NCBI GenBank assembly: GCA_015066665.1
Contig: SVNX01000016.1
Coordinates: 1-52,483, forward strand
DNA length: 52,483 nt
Direction: 5' to 3'
Source: Ruminococcus sp.
GTDB lineage: Bacteria; Bacillota; Clostridia; Oscillospirales; Ruminococcaceae
Part shown: in pieces, positions 1-6,960 of the stretch
How positions within the stretch are numbered: the first letter of the stretch is position 1
Layout: each line of letters begins with the position of its first letter
The notes under the pieces: model-generated
What the model was told of the DNA's origin: nothing
Seen by the model: only the letters and a program-made list of their open reading frames with translations
The model's database searches: none
Position numbers and translations under genes: made by a program

Positions 1-542
1 CCGCAACAACAACCGAGACCACGACAGAATCCGACGAAACATCCGACACAACCGCAACAACAACCGAGACCACGACAGAATCCGACGAAACATCCGACAC
101 AACCGCAACAACAACCGAGACCACGACAGAATCCGACGAAACATCCGACACAACCGCAACAACAACCGAGACCACGACGGAATCCGACGAAACATCCGAC
201 ACAACAGAAACGACAACTGAGACCACGACAGAATCCGACGAAACATCCGACACAACAGAAACGACAACCGAGACCACGACGGAATCCGACGAAACATCCG
301 ACAGCACAGAAACGACAACTGAGACCACGACGGAATCCGACGAAACATCTGACAGCACAGAAACGACAACTGAGACCACGACAGAATCCGACGAAACATC
401 TGACAGCACAGAAACGACAACCGATTCCAACCTCCCCCAGACAGGTGATTCTAACATCTATGATTACATCCTGTTTGTTGCTATGGCAATGGTACTCTTC
501 GGTGCCCTGCTTATGGTAAGAAACAGAAAATCCATGGAATAA
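1..542 (+). CDS. C-terminal part of an LPxTG-type sortase-anchored surface protein (5' end outside window)
   Basis: Only the C-terminus is visible; the reading frame is open from position 3 to the TAA at 540-542. It holds eight full copies of a 17-residue Thr/Glu/Ser/Asp-rich unit, encoded by 51-bp tandem repeats beginning at 3, 54, 105, 156, 207, 258, 309 and 360. A sorting signal follows: LPQTG, a hydrophobic stretch of about 20 residues, and a short basic tail (VRNRKSME). By family knowledge sortase cleaves between T and G and links the protein to peptidoglycan, the repeats acting as a stalk. The first four units start with Ala and the later ones with Glu, which suggests stepwise duplication. 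The ligand or enzyme part lies outside the window. Confidence 0.85.
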   Translation, partial: ATTTETTTESDETSDTTATTTETTTESDETSDTTATTTETTTESDETSDTTATTTETTTESDETSDTTETTTETTTESDETSDTTETTTETTTESDETSDSTETTTETTTESDETSDSTETTTETTTESDETSDSTETTTDSNLPQTGDSNIYDYILFVAMAMVLFGALLMVRNRKSME

Positions 543-583
543 GCCTGGATGACGGAGGAAACCAATCCGCATAAACACTAAGA

Positions 584-603
584 GGAGCGTCTTCGGACGC
601 TCC
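584..603 (+). terminator. Hairpin after the surface protein gene
   Basis: A 7-bp GC-rich stem (GGAGCGT/ACGCTCC) closes a CTTCGG loop 41 bp after the surface protein stop codon. No long T run follows directly, so it probably works with the second hairpin at 616-646. Confidence 0.6.
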
Positions 604-615
604 TTCAGATTGTCG

Positions 616-646
616 AAAAAGTCCAGCCCAGAGCTGGACTTTTTTC
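616..646 (+). terminator. Rho-independent terminator
   Basis: The stem GTCCAGC/GCTGGAC, extended by an A tract on the left and a T tract on the right, is followed by T residues up to 645. It is a canonical terminator for the surface protein transcript and could act in both directions. Confidence 0.8.
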
Positions 647-680
647 AAAGGAAGGGCACTCCAACAGCAAATATCGCCGT

Positions 681-1071
681 GTGATTTATCAGTGCAGCAG
701 CAAATTCAAGCACAAATGCATTGCCGACTTCACATCCGATGTCGGCACAACTTCGTCCTCGGACAACATCCTGACTCGGACTCAGCCGTGTTCCACGCCA
801 CATTTATATGAGCCTGAAATTCAGCAGAAGTTTCTGCAAGCCTTTGCACGGTGCTTCGGGCAGAGGAAAGTGGTGATCCGAAACTGCCGATTTGTACTGA
901 ATCAACTGAAAAAACAGAATGCTGAATATTCTGAAAATTCTTGAAACCTCAGCATCCATCCTCGAAGCTTTTGATGAAAATGTGTGGAATGCCGTACTGG
1001 AAAATCTGACTGTGTTCCATGATGGAAGCAGGGTATTTCTGTTTAAAGACGGAACGGAGATAAAAATTTGA
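681..1071 (+). pseudogene. Remnant of a large serine recombinase (C-terminal zinc-ribbon part)
   Basis: The reading frame at 681-944 contains IYQCSSKFK and then CSTPHLYEPEIQQKFLQAF, which match the recombinase zinc-beta-ribbon region of large serine recombinases (family pattern W/YQC..K...KC.TPHL.E..I...F..AF). After this frame stops at 944, another frame (from about 922 to the TGA at 1069-1071) continues with FDENVWNAVLENLTV and FKDGTEIKI, the usual C-terminal end of the same family. The catalytic resolvase domain is absent and the two halves are in different frames, so this is a decayed fragment of an old mobile element. Family recognition is from memory of the motif pattern. Confidence 0.6.
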
Positions 1072-1083
1072 TAGAAATGATGA

Positions 1084-1426
1084 AACCCTCGGCAGTTAAA
1101 TACTGTCGAGGGTCAGTCTGTCAAAAATCCTTATTAGGTTCAAAGGACGGAGTCCTTTGGCGGGTGGAGGGCTGCTCCCCACGGGGTGGGGAGACGTCAC
1201 GAAGTGACAGAGGGGACGGCGGCAGTAAGCCGCGCAGTACCCTCGCAATATAGCCCCTCCCCCGTTGGGGGAGGGGTTGGGGCGACTCCCCACGGGGTGG
1301 GGAGATGCCGAACAAAGTGAGGCAGAGGGGACGGCACCTGTAAGGTGGGGGCAGTTACAGGGGTGCTAACCCCAGAAAACGACTTTTTCGACAAGCTGAC
1401 CCTCGGCAGTTAAACTGTCGAGGGTT
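1084..1426. mobile_element. MITE-like element with about 43-bp terminal inverted repeats
   Basis: The left end (1084-1127) and the reverse complement of the right end (1384-1426) match over about 43 bp with only a few differences: AACCCTCGGCAGTT... against AACCCTCGACAGTT..., both continuing to GAGGGTCAG and TGTC.AAAAA. The interior holds two copies of a perfect palindrome (CTCCCCACGGGGTGGGGAG at 1175-1193 and 1286-1304), each followed by a similar GTGA...GAGGGGACGGC tail. No transposase is encoded. I see no convincing target-site duplication, so mobility is inferred from the inverted ends only. Confidence 0.6.
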
Positions 1427-1652
1427 ATTTTTCTGCGTAAACTCGGAGATTCTGTGCGATCGCAAACGATGGGCACATTTGCCGCTGTAATCGTTTGCAC
1501 TTTATGCATCCAAAGCGTTTGCTATGCACCCACTCTGAAAAATATGCACCCACCTTGCAGTAATCGTTTGTCTTTTCATACTTTACAGCATAGAAAAATG
1601 CACCCTCTTTCGAGAGTGCATTTTCTACATTGTATCAATTGTGATACAAATT
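1427..1652. other. Gene-free stretch with inverted and direct repeats
   Basis: No credible gene is seen. It contains the inverted pair GCAAACGAT (1462-1470) and ATCGTTTGC (1490-1498), another nearby copy of AATCGTTTG, and several copies of ATGCACCC. A small hairpin with a TTCG-type loop lies near 1598-1622 (TGCAcCTCT/AGAGtGCA) and ends in a T-rich run, so it may be a terminator. The prophage att core begins immediately after. Confidence 0.4.
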
Positions 1653-1699
1653 TGGTCTGAGTGACGGGACTTGAACCCACGGCCTCTACCACCCCAAGG
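1653..1699. repeat. attL core: 47-bp copy of the tRNA-Pro 3' end
   Basis: The sequence from TGGTCTGAGTGACGGG to CCACCCCAAGG is identical to 36845-36891 and covers the acceptor 3' strand, T-arm and part of the anticodon arm of the tRNA on the minus strand. It diverges at 1700, exactly where the intact tRNA continues on the right side. It is a non-functional tRNA fragment. Confidence 0.9.
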
Positions 1700-1804
1700 G
1701 ATTAGGATGGTTTTCTAAAGCCCATAAAAAACGGAAGAATTGGCTATTTTACGCCGTTTCTAAAACTACAAAAACCAAGATAAAATTGAAAAAAACATCT
1801 TAAA

Positions 1805-1824
1805 TGTCGCAGTGGTGTCGCAGT
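1805..1824. promoter_or_regulatory. Tandem TGTCGCAGT repeats, possible integrase arm-type sites (left)
   Basis: Two copies of TGTCGCAGT, 11 bp apart, lie between the attL core and the integrase stop codon. A matching tandem pair occurs at 36769-36790 beside attR. Paired short repeats flanking both att cores are typical of arm-binding sites of tyrosine integrases. The function is inferred. Confidence 0.5.
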
Positions 1825-1827
1825 AGA

Positions 1828-2955
1828 TCATTCAATTTTGAGTAGTTTTCGAGTGCTTTCCACATCACTGTGCGCATACCGTTTACGGAGCATTTTCAGG
1901 TCTGCATGCCCGAGCACATCGGCAACGGCAAACAGGTTTTCACCGTCATTAACCCAGATGCTTGCCCTGGTATGGCGCAGCTCATGGGGAGTTAATTTGG
2001 GGATGTTCTCCTCTTGTTTGGCATAATGTGTCTGCATGTCATTCATAAATACATCATAGTGCCGTCTGCTCCACGTCCGTGGGCTGCACATCGTTCCATT
2101 TGTATTGCTGATCACAAATTCATGGTCATCACAAAATGCAGCGTTCAGAAGTGCTGCCGTCTCCGTCGAAATCGGCACGTCACGACGGCGGAAATCGTTT
2201 TTGGGTTCGCCGAGGATTACCTGCATTTTTCCATCCGTTCCCTGTACATCTGCAACGCCATGTCGGATGTGCAGGATCTTTTCGCCCAGATCCACATCTT
2301 CCCAGCGCAGCCCGAGTAATTCACTTCTGGAAATGCCATACATCAGCATCAGATGCACACCAAGGCCAAAACGATGACTCTTGGCGTATTCCAGAACCTT
2401 CCTGCACTCTTCCTTCGTGTAAGTGCGCTTGGGAGCAGCGCCGACGCTGCTTTTTAGTTTGATATTGATGCAGGGATTGCGTGCAATCATATCGTTCAGC
2501 ACGGCTGCATCAAAAATGCGGCCCAGCGCCATCTTGTGCTTTTTCAGAGTTTCAAGGGCAAGTGTGCAGCCCTTCTGATTGAAATAATTCTGGATGTCGA
2601 TCTGCCGGATGTCTGCAATTCTTCGCTTCCCGAAATACGGGATCAGGTGCTTCTCGATGCTGGTTTTATAGGTCAGGTTCCATGAGCTGTCCTTAACAGT
2701 ACCTTTGAGGCTTTCCAGTACCTTTTTTGACCAATTTTCAAAAGAGGCGGGACTTTCGTCAAGGACTTCACCGGTGATTTGTTGAACCGCTCGATTAATT
2801 TTATACTGTTCCGCCTTAGCTCTGGCATCAGCCTTGCTGATCGCACTGTAGAAGCTCTTGCGGACGAGCTTGCCGTCGAAGGTCTTGCCGATCGTGATCT
2901 TGACCTCGTACATGCCGCTGGTATGATTCGGCTTTTCTTTTCTGGGACGTCCCAT
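1828..2955 (-). CDS. int: Phage tyrosine-family site-specific integrase
   Basis: This 375-residue protein catalyses recombination between attP and the tRNA-Pro attB. The N-terminus (about 1-65) looks like an arm-binding domain, residues about 70-165 are a SAM-like core-binding domain, and the rest is the catalytic domain. Active-site residues are visible: R210 in GISRSELLGLRW, H324 and R327 in HELRHTR, H350 in VLGHADL, and the nucleophile Y360 in RKRYAHS. The length is normal for phage integrases of Gram-positive bacteria. The start ATG has an AAGGAGG ribosome binding site. It is transcribed leftwards toward attL, which lies about 130 bp beyond its stop codon, the usual arrangement for a tRNA-targeting prophage. 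Confidence 0.95.
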   Translation of the reverse strand: MGRPRKEKPNHTSGMYEVKITIGKTFDGKLVRKSFYSAISKADARAKAEQYKINRAVQQITGEVLDESPASFENWSKKVLESLKGTVKDSSWNLTYKTSIEKHLIPYFGKRRIADIRQIDIQNYFNQKGCTLALETLKKHKMALGRIFDAAVLNDMIARNPCINIKLKSSVGAAPKRTYTKEECRKVLEYAKSHRFGLGVHLMLMYGISRSELLGLRWEDVDLGEKILHIRHGVADVQGTDGKMQVILGEPKNDFRRRDVPISTETAALLNAAFCDDHEFVISNTNGTMCSPRTWSRRHYDVFMNDMQTHYAKQEENIPKLTPHELRHTRASIWVNDGENLFAVADVLGHADLKMLRKRYAHSDVESTRKLLKIE

Positions 2956-2975
2956 ATTTGCCTCCTTCCAAGTAA

Positions 2976-2997
2976 CCCCCTGTCTTTTGACAGGGGG
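2976..2997. terminator. Hairpin between integrase and the DUF4236 gene
   Basis: A 9-bp perfect stem CCCCCTGTC/GACAGGGGG closes a TTTT loop. T-rich sequence follows on the plus strand, whereas the genes on either side run leftwards, so its effect on their transcription is unclear. It may attenuate read-through into the integrase gene. Confidence 0.5.
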
Positions 2998-3011
2998 TGT
3001 TTTTGTTTGCT

Positions 3012-4331
3012 TTACGGATCACAGACGCCACACGGCGAGTATCCCTGATTAATCAATTCTTTACGTTCACAGGTTCGTGTTGTCCAATAGGACTCATTTT
3101 TATTCTTGATAGTACGGCATCTGCTGTGATGGAACTTTCCGCTGTCTGTGTTGATCCAGTATGTGATTTGGATTCGAGTGGGGGTGGTTGTGGTCTTTTT
3201 TGTACTGGCGACTTCCGTTTCTGAGATTAGAGCCTCCGTTGTAGGCGGGGCTGTCGGAGGTTGAGTGGTCGGTTCTTCTGCAGAGATCAGCTTACAGTAA
3301 TTCATCTTGTAATTTCCGAAAGTACTTTCTACCCTACCTTGAATTGTTGCGATATTGCCTGGCTCTACATCATTTACCTCGAGTTTGTCAAGCATTTCGC
3401 ATTGATACCATCCGCTGTATCTTGATTCCCCGAAAAGATGAATTTCGCCATCATAGATCGTGTTTTCTTTTACTTCGCCAGTGATTTGTATATATTTCCC
3501 CTTAATAGATTCCTCAAATTTCTCTTCATCATCCATTAGATGCGCCAGTTCCACCGCATCATAGATACCAAACAACTTAACTTCTCCATGAGAGATAAGA
3601 ATGGATCCATTGAATTCAAGGCTGCGGTTAGATAGACGCTTGAATCGCCCCTTGACGGTGACTGAACAACCTGGGATCATATCATCAGGCACAGTTTGTC
3701 CCTCTGCCAGTTCAAAGGACAGGTCATAGGTGTTGGAGTAAGCGGCAATGACATTTGTTGAAACTACAAGCTCATTGTTTGTAATACTATCAAATTCTCC
3801 TGTGATTTCATAGATATTGTTCTTGCACTCATTGACGGCAGCGGTCTCATCGGCTGAAAATTTTGCGGCAAAGTCATCTGCTGAAATAGAAGTTGATTCC
3901 AAATTCTCTATTGGCTCATCATCAGGGGACAGAACTGCCATGATCCCGGTCATAATGAAACAAGAACCAAATATCACCACAAGCGGGATTACAATTGCCA
4001 GAAGGACATGGAGCGGAACGCCTGCGGACTTCTGCGGGATCGAAGAACGAACAGAATTTGTTGTAACTGGTCTTGTCGAATTCGTAGTCGTTCTGGTTGA
4101 TGAGGTGCTTCTTTTTTTAGTAGATGAAGTGTTCCGTTTTTTGCTGCCCCCTGAGCTTGTCGAATAACTCAACCCCGTGCCAGGAACCTTTACAGTTGTA
4201 GTGCGGCGGCCTTTGGAATTTACAGTGAATTTTGCGCCTTTTCCACCAAAAGAGACACTTCCGCCTTTTTTGCCGACGTTCAGGCGAACGCCCGGTGCAA
4301 TTTTAAAACTTTTCCTGAAATTTAGACCCAT
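3012..4331 (-). CDS. DUF4236 membrane protein with OB-fold-like domains, possible lysogenic conversion gene
   Basis: The likely start is the ATG at 4329-4331 (MGLNFRKSFK), preceded by GGAGG; an in-frame ATG 21 bp upstream has no such site. The 439-residue product starts with a DUF4236-type domain (residues 1-55, GVRLNVGKKGGSVSFGGKG), then a Ser/Thr/Arg-rich linker, one membrane segment (about 106-134), and a long predicted extracytoplasmic part with two regions resembling tRNA_anti-like OB folds (YEITGEF..., KYIQITGEV...). The last 50 residues contain a Cys/His set (HHSRC...TC...CGVC) like the small metal-binding tails of some extracellular nucleases and lipoproteins. It sits between integrase and repressor, the typical place for genes expressed in the lysogen. 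The role is unknown; superinfection exclusion or surface modification is conjecture. Confidence 0.7.
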   Translation of the reverse strand: MGLNFRKSFKIAPGVRLNVGKKGGSVSFGGKGAKFTVNSKGRRTTTVKVPGTGLSYSTSSGGSKKRNTSSTKKRSTSSTRTTTNSTRPVTTNSVRSSIPQKSAGVPLHVLLAIVIPLVVIFGSCFIMTGIMAVLSPDDEPIENLESTSISADDFAAKFSADETAAVNECKNNIYEITGEFDSITNNELVVSTNVIAAYSNTYDLSFELAEGQTVPDDMIPGCSVTVKGRFKRLSNRSLEFNGSILISHGEVKLFGIYDAVELAHLMDDEEKFEESIKGKYIQITGEVKENTIYDGEIHLFGESRYSGWYQCEMLDKLEVNDVEPGNIATIQGRVESTFGNYKMNYCKLISAEEPTTQPPTAPPTTEALISETEVASTKKTTTTPTRIQITYWINTDSGKFHHSRCRTIKNKNESYWTTRTCERKELINQGYSPCGVCDP

Positions 4332-4360
4332 ATGTATTCCTCCAATCATCAATAAACATA

Positions 4361-4389
4361 AAAACCCCGTATCAAACGGGGCTTTTTTT
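4361..4389 (-). terminator. Terminator after the repressor gene
   Basis: The stem CCCCGT/ACGGGG is flanked by an A run on the left and a T run on the right, so it can end transcription in either direction. It sits 5 bp beyond the repressor stop codon. Confidence 0.75.
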
Positions 4390-4393
4390 ATAC

Positions 4394-5101
4394 CTATTCT
4401 TCCAAAACCCCGATCACTCTGCCGGAGCAGATGACTACGTCATAATCGTGCAGCATGATGTCCTCAAAATCCTCATTGTGGGAGATCAGGCGATCACCGC
4501 CGTACTCCTTGACATAACCATTTCCGTTTACCACAAAAATACCAATATCGCCTACATTGATGTACGGCGTGCCCTCTACCAGCAGAATCTCACCGTCATG
4601 ATAGGTCGGCTCCATGGAGTCGCCATTGACACGCACTGCGAAGTCCGCCTGCAGCGTTGTTTCCGTGCGTTTGACCGTGATGTGCTCATAATCCTCAGAA
4701 TCAAGATAATCACCCGTGCCGGCACTGGCTGCCAGATAGGACAGTCTCAGTGTGATGTGCTGTTCCTCGTCCTCGTCCTGCTCTGTCGCAGTGCAGCGGG
4801 TATATTCCATTTCAAGCACGGTATCTACCATCTCCTTGCCGTGGGGGTCGAGCTGATAATATTTTGCTGTGAAAAGCGGCGGCATTTTTTTATTCTGTGT
4901 CTTGAATTCAGAATAAAAATCTTCCGGATTACAGTCAAGATATTTGCAGATCTTCAGGAACTTTTCAATTTCAATTTTTGTGTTATCCCTCAGGATCATA
5001 CTGCTGAGAGTAGTCTTAGGCAATCCGACAGCTTCAGCCAACTCAGCCTGCTTGACATTCTTGGCCTTCATTTTTTCTTCGAGCAATTTTCCGAAGCCCA
5101 T
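4394..5101 (-). CDS. CI-like phage repressor: XRE helix-turn-helix plus S24 self-cleaving peptidase
   Basis: This 235-residue protein keeps the prophage silent and should be inactivated by RecA-stimulated self-cleavage after DNA damage. Residues 1-65 form an XRE-type helix-turn-helix (QAELAEAVGLPKTTLSSMI). The C-terminal half is a LexA/CI S24 peptidase with catalytic Ser162 (NGDSMEP) and Lys198 (GYVKEY). A plausible cleavage bond is Ala127-Gly128 (AASAGTG). The start has an AGGAGGTGA ribosome binding site. It has its own strong promoter at 5127-5155 and lies opposite the cro-like gene across an operator array that it very likely binds. Confidence 0.93.
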   Translation of the reverse strand: MGFGKLLEEKMKAKNVKQAELAEAVGLPKTTLSSMILRDNTKIEIEKFLKICKYLDCNPEDFYSEFKTQNKKMPPLFTAKYYQLDPHGKEMVDTVLEMEYTRCTATEQDEDEEQHITLRLSYLAASAGTGDYLDSEDYEHITVKRTETTLQADFAVRVNGDSMEPTYHDGEILLVEGTPYINVGDIGIFVVNGNGYVKEYGGDRLISHNEDFEDIMLHDYDVVICSGRVIGVLEE

Positions 5102-5126
5102 AAGATCACCTCCTAATTACACCCAT

Positions 5127-5155
5127 ATTATAGCACAGATTCTTTACTAAGTCAA
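5127..5155 (-). promoter_or_regulatory. Leftward repressor promoter (PRM-like)
   Basis: On the minus strand, -35 TTGACT (5150-5155) and -10 TATAAT (5127-5132) are separated by exactly 17 bp, directly upstream of the repressor gene. Operator copy 1 (5164-5177) lies 8 bp upstream of the -35 box, a good position for autoregulation. Confidence 0.85.
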
Positions 5156-5163
5156 TACAAAAA

Positions 5164-5320
5164 TACGAAAATTCGTACAAATAGATTGATTTTGTGCGAA
5201 CTCACAAAACCGCAGTATTCTTTTTGTTACAATATACAAAAATACGAAAAGGCGTATTTTGGTACTTGACACAGTACGAAAATGCGTGTATAATAGCATT
5301 AGAACGAACGAAAATGCGTT
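5164..5320. promoter_or_regulatory. Phage operator array: four copies of TACGAAAANNCGTA
   Basis: Four near-identical inverted-repeat sites occur: 5164-5177 (TACGAAAATTCGTA), 5243-5256 (TACGAAAAGGCGTA), 5275-5288 (TACGAAAATGCGTG) and 5307-5320 (AACGAAAATGCGTT). The last three are spaced exactly 32 bp apart, about three helical turns. Site 3 fills the gap between the -35 and -10 boxes of the rightward promoter, so its occupation would block that promoter. Binding by the repressor and the Cro-like protein is inferred from position and symmetry. Confidence 0.85.
5266..5294 (+). promoter_or_regulatory. Rightward early lytic promoter (PR-like)
   Basis: Consensus -35 TTGACA (5266-5271) and -10 TATAAT (5289-5294) are separated by 17 bp that consist largely of operator site 3. 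It drives the cro-like gene and the early operon. Confidence 0.9.
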
Positions 5321-5344
5321 CAAAAAATAGAAAGGCGGTGTTTT

Positions 5345-5548
5345 ATGTACACAAATTTGAAAGAATGCTTGAACAAGAAGGGACTTTCGTACAATGCGGC
5401 TGCAAAGATCCTCGGTATGCCGGAGCCGACATTCCGCACCAAGGTGCAGGAGCGCAGCTTCAGCGTAGAAGAAGCGTTTGCCATCAAAGAGAATCTTTTC
5501 CCTGAGCTTGACTTTGCCTATCTGTTTAAGAGATCTGCCGACCAGTAA
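5345..5548 (+). CDS. Cro-like small helix-turn-helix regulator
   Basis: This 67-residue protein is the first gene of the rightward early operon. Residues about 5-45 fit a short helix-turn-helix (LKECLNKKGLSYNAAAKILG, then a TFRTKV recognition-like segment). It lies divergent to the CI-like repressor, which is the Cro position, and presumably competes for the TACGAAAA operators. The ATG is about 10 bp after AAAGGCGG. The domain assignment is by pattern; the role is by context. Confidence 0.75.
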   Translation: MYTNLKECLNKKGLSYNAAAKILGMPEPTFRTKVQERSFSVEEAFAIKENLFPELDFAYLFKRSADQ

Positions 5549-5567
5549 CAAGAAAGGAATGAACGCT

Positions 5568-6263
5568 ATGAACGAACTGATTAATGTGAACTACGGTGAC
5601 GATGGTTCTCCGACCGTATCGGGAAGAGAGCTGCACGAGGCTCTGGGTATTGAAACCAGATATAACGACTGGTTCAAGAGAATGTGTGAGTATGGTTTTG
5701 CAGAGTGTGAGGACTTTTACTCAATTTTGAGTAAAACCTCTGACAACGGCAGACCTGCTACCGACCACGCACTGACCATCCCCATGGCAAAAGAACTCTG
5801 TATGCTCCAGCGAACGGACAAGGGTCGGGAGATCCGCAAGTACTTCATCGCCATCGAGGAACAGTGGAACAGCCCCGAAGCGATCATGGCAAGGGCACTG
5901 AAGCTTGCGAATGTAAAGCTCAAGGCTCTGCAGGTCACGGTATCGGAGCTGACGGTCGAAAACCAGATCATGCAGCCGAAGGCCGACTACTTCGACGAGC
6001 TGGTCGACCGGAACCTGCTGACGGGCATCCGTGAGACCGCCAAGGAGCTGAAGATCAAGCAGAACCGCTTCGTGCAGTTTCTGCTCGACAAGAAGTATCT
6101 GTACCGTGACAAGAAGGGCAAGCTGATGCCGTACGCAAAGCAGGTGGAGGCAGGCCTCTTCGAACTGAAGGAATTCACGAACGAGAAGACCAACTTCTCG
6201 AGCACACAGCTGTTCATCACGCCCAAGGGCAAGGAGACGTTCCGGCTGCTGTGTATTACATAA
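5568..6263 (+). CDS. Phage antirepressor (AntA/AntB N-terminal domain, KilAC C-terminal domain)
   Basis: The likely start is the ATG at 5568, 9 bp after GAAAGGA; an ATG at 5559 abuts that site. The 231-residue protein begins with an AntA/AntB-type domain (GRELHEALGIETRYNDWF..., with the conserved PMAKELCMLQRTDKGREIRKYF block) and ends with a KilAC-like domain (LLTGIRETAKELKIKQNRF...KKYLYRDKKGKL). Such proteins relieve repressor control during induction or superinfection. It immediately follows the cro-like gene. Confidence 0.88.
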   Translation: MNELINVNYGDDGSPTVSGRELHEALGIETRYNDWFKRMCEYGFAECEDFYSILSKTSDNGRPATDHALTIPMAKELCMLQRTDKGREIRKYFIAIEEQWNSPEAIMARALKLANVKLKALQVTVSELTVENQIMQPKADYFDELVDRNLLTGIRETAKELKIKQNRFVQFLLDKKYLYRDKKGKLMPYAKQVEAGLFELKEFTNEKTNFSSTQLFITPKGKETFRLLCIT

Positions 6264-6280
6264 CGAATGGAGGACTATCT

Positions 6281-6541
6281 ATGACCGCACAAGAAAAAAT
6301 CGCTGCTTTCCTCGCAGCGGATGATGAAAAGCTTGCCGAGATCATCGACAAGCACCCGATGCAGATCCCCGTGCCGGTGCTGGCTGATTTGTTCGGCTGC
6401 CATCAGGACACGCTCCGCACGGCGCTGCAGGAGCAGGGGCTTCTGGGTATCGCCGAGCGCAAGGCCGGAAAGCTCAACCGTGGCTTCGTCGTACCGACGG
6501 CGCATTTCGTCCGCTGGTACATGATTCAGTGGAGGTTCTGA
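6281..6541 (+). CDS. Small early phage protein, possibly DNA-binding
   Basis: The 86-residue product starts at MTAQEKIA, the ATG preceded by TGGAGGACTATCT. It is mostly helical, and residues about 30-60 (VPVLADLFGCHQDTLRTALQEQG) look like a winged-helix or helix-turn-helix segment. No family is recognised with confidence. It lies in the early operon and ends 1 bp before the next ATG. Confidence 0.65.
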   Translation: MTAQEKIAAFLAADDEKLAEIIDKHPMQIPVPVLADLFGCHQDTLRTALQEQGLLGIAERKAGKLNRGFVVPTAHFVRWYMIQWRF

Positions 6542-6542
6542 T

Positions 6543-6821
6543 ATGCGCAAAATGATCACTATCCTCCTCTCCCTCACCGCATGCATCCCCGCCGTGCATT
6601 TCCTTGTGACAAGCAGCCCCGACAGCTTCTGCCTGACCTGCATTCTGGCCTTGATCGCCTTTGCACTGTGGCTCGACCACGAGCTGTATCTGGCGGACAG
6701 GGTCACGGACATGCAGCTGCGGGAGTGGCAGCTCGAGCAGGATCGCCGTGCCGAGGTGCTCGTGACCAAGACCGCTCTCAGACGTGAGCTGATGCGGGCT
6801 TGGGGGAGGAACGAGCTATGA
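6543..6821 (+). CDS. Small phage membrane protein
   Basis: The 92-residue protein has two closely spaced hydrophobic segments (about 4-20 and 27-45), then a charged helical tail (MQLREWQLEQDRRAEVL) likely in the cytoplasm. It overlaps the following micro-ORF by ATGA and follows the previous gene directly, so it is cotranslated in the early operon. Function unknown. Confidence 0.6.
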   Translation: MRKMITILLSLTACIPAVHFLVTSSPDSFCLTCILALIAFALWLDHELYLADRVTDMQLREWQLEQDRRAEVLVTKTALRRELMRAWGRNEL

Positions 6822-6880
6822 ATGTCCTCGAGCGCGAGGAGATCTGGAACAGAAAGAACGGCCAGATGGGTTTCTGGTAA
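6818..6880 (+). CDS. Possible 20-residue micro-ORF
   Basis: The ORF MNVLEREEIWNRKNGQMGFW overlaps the previous stop codon as ATGA, the typical sign of translational coupling. It is too short for homology-based recognition, and conservation is unknown. Confidence 0.35.
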   Translation: MNVLEREEIWNRKNGQMGFW

Positions 6881-6960
6881 AAAAACACCCCCGCACAGCG
6901 GCTGCTGCGACAGGGGGAAAGAAAATATGTATGAGTTAAGTATAGCAGAAAGGGAGAGAA

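Noticed and set aside
1-420. Regular repeats at the window start considered as a CRISPR array
   Set aside because: The 51-bp units are contiguous, without unique spacers, and encode an in-frame Thr/Glu-rich stalk ending in LPQTG.
1454-1660. Plus-strand ORF MRSQTMGTFAAVIVC... before attL
   Set aside because: It reads through repeated ATGCACCC sequence and a hairpin into the tRNA fragment; no ribosome binding site.
5147-5551. Minus-strand ORF across the operator region and cro-like gene
   Set aside because: It would run through the promoters and operators and overlap the cro-like gene; no ribosome binding site.
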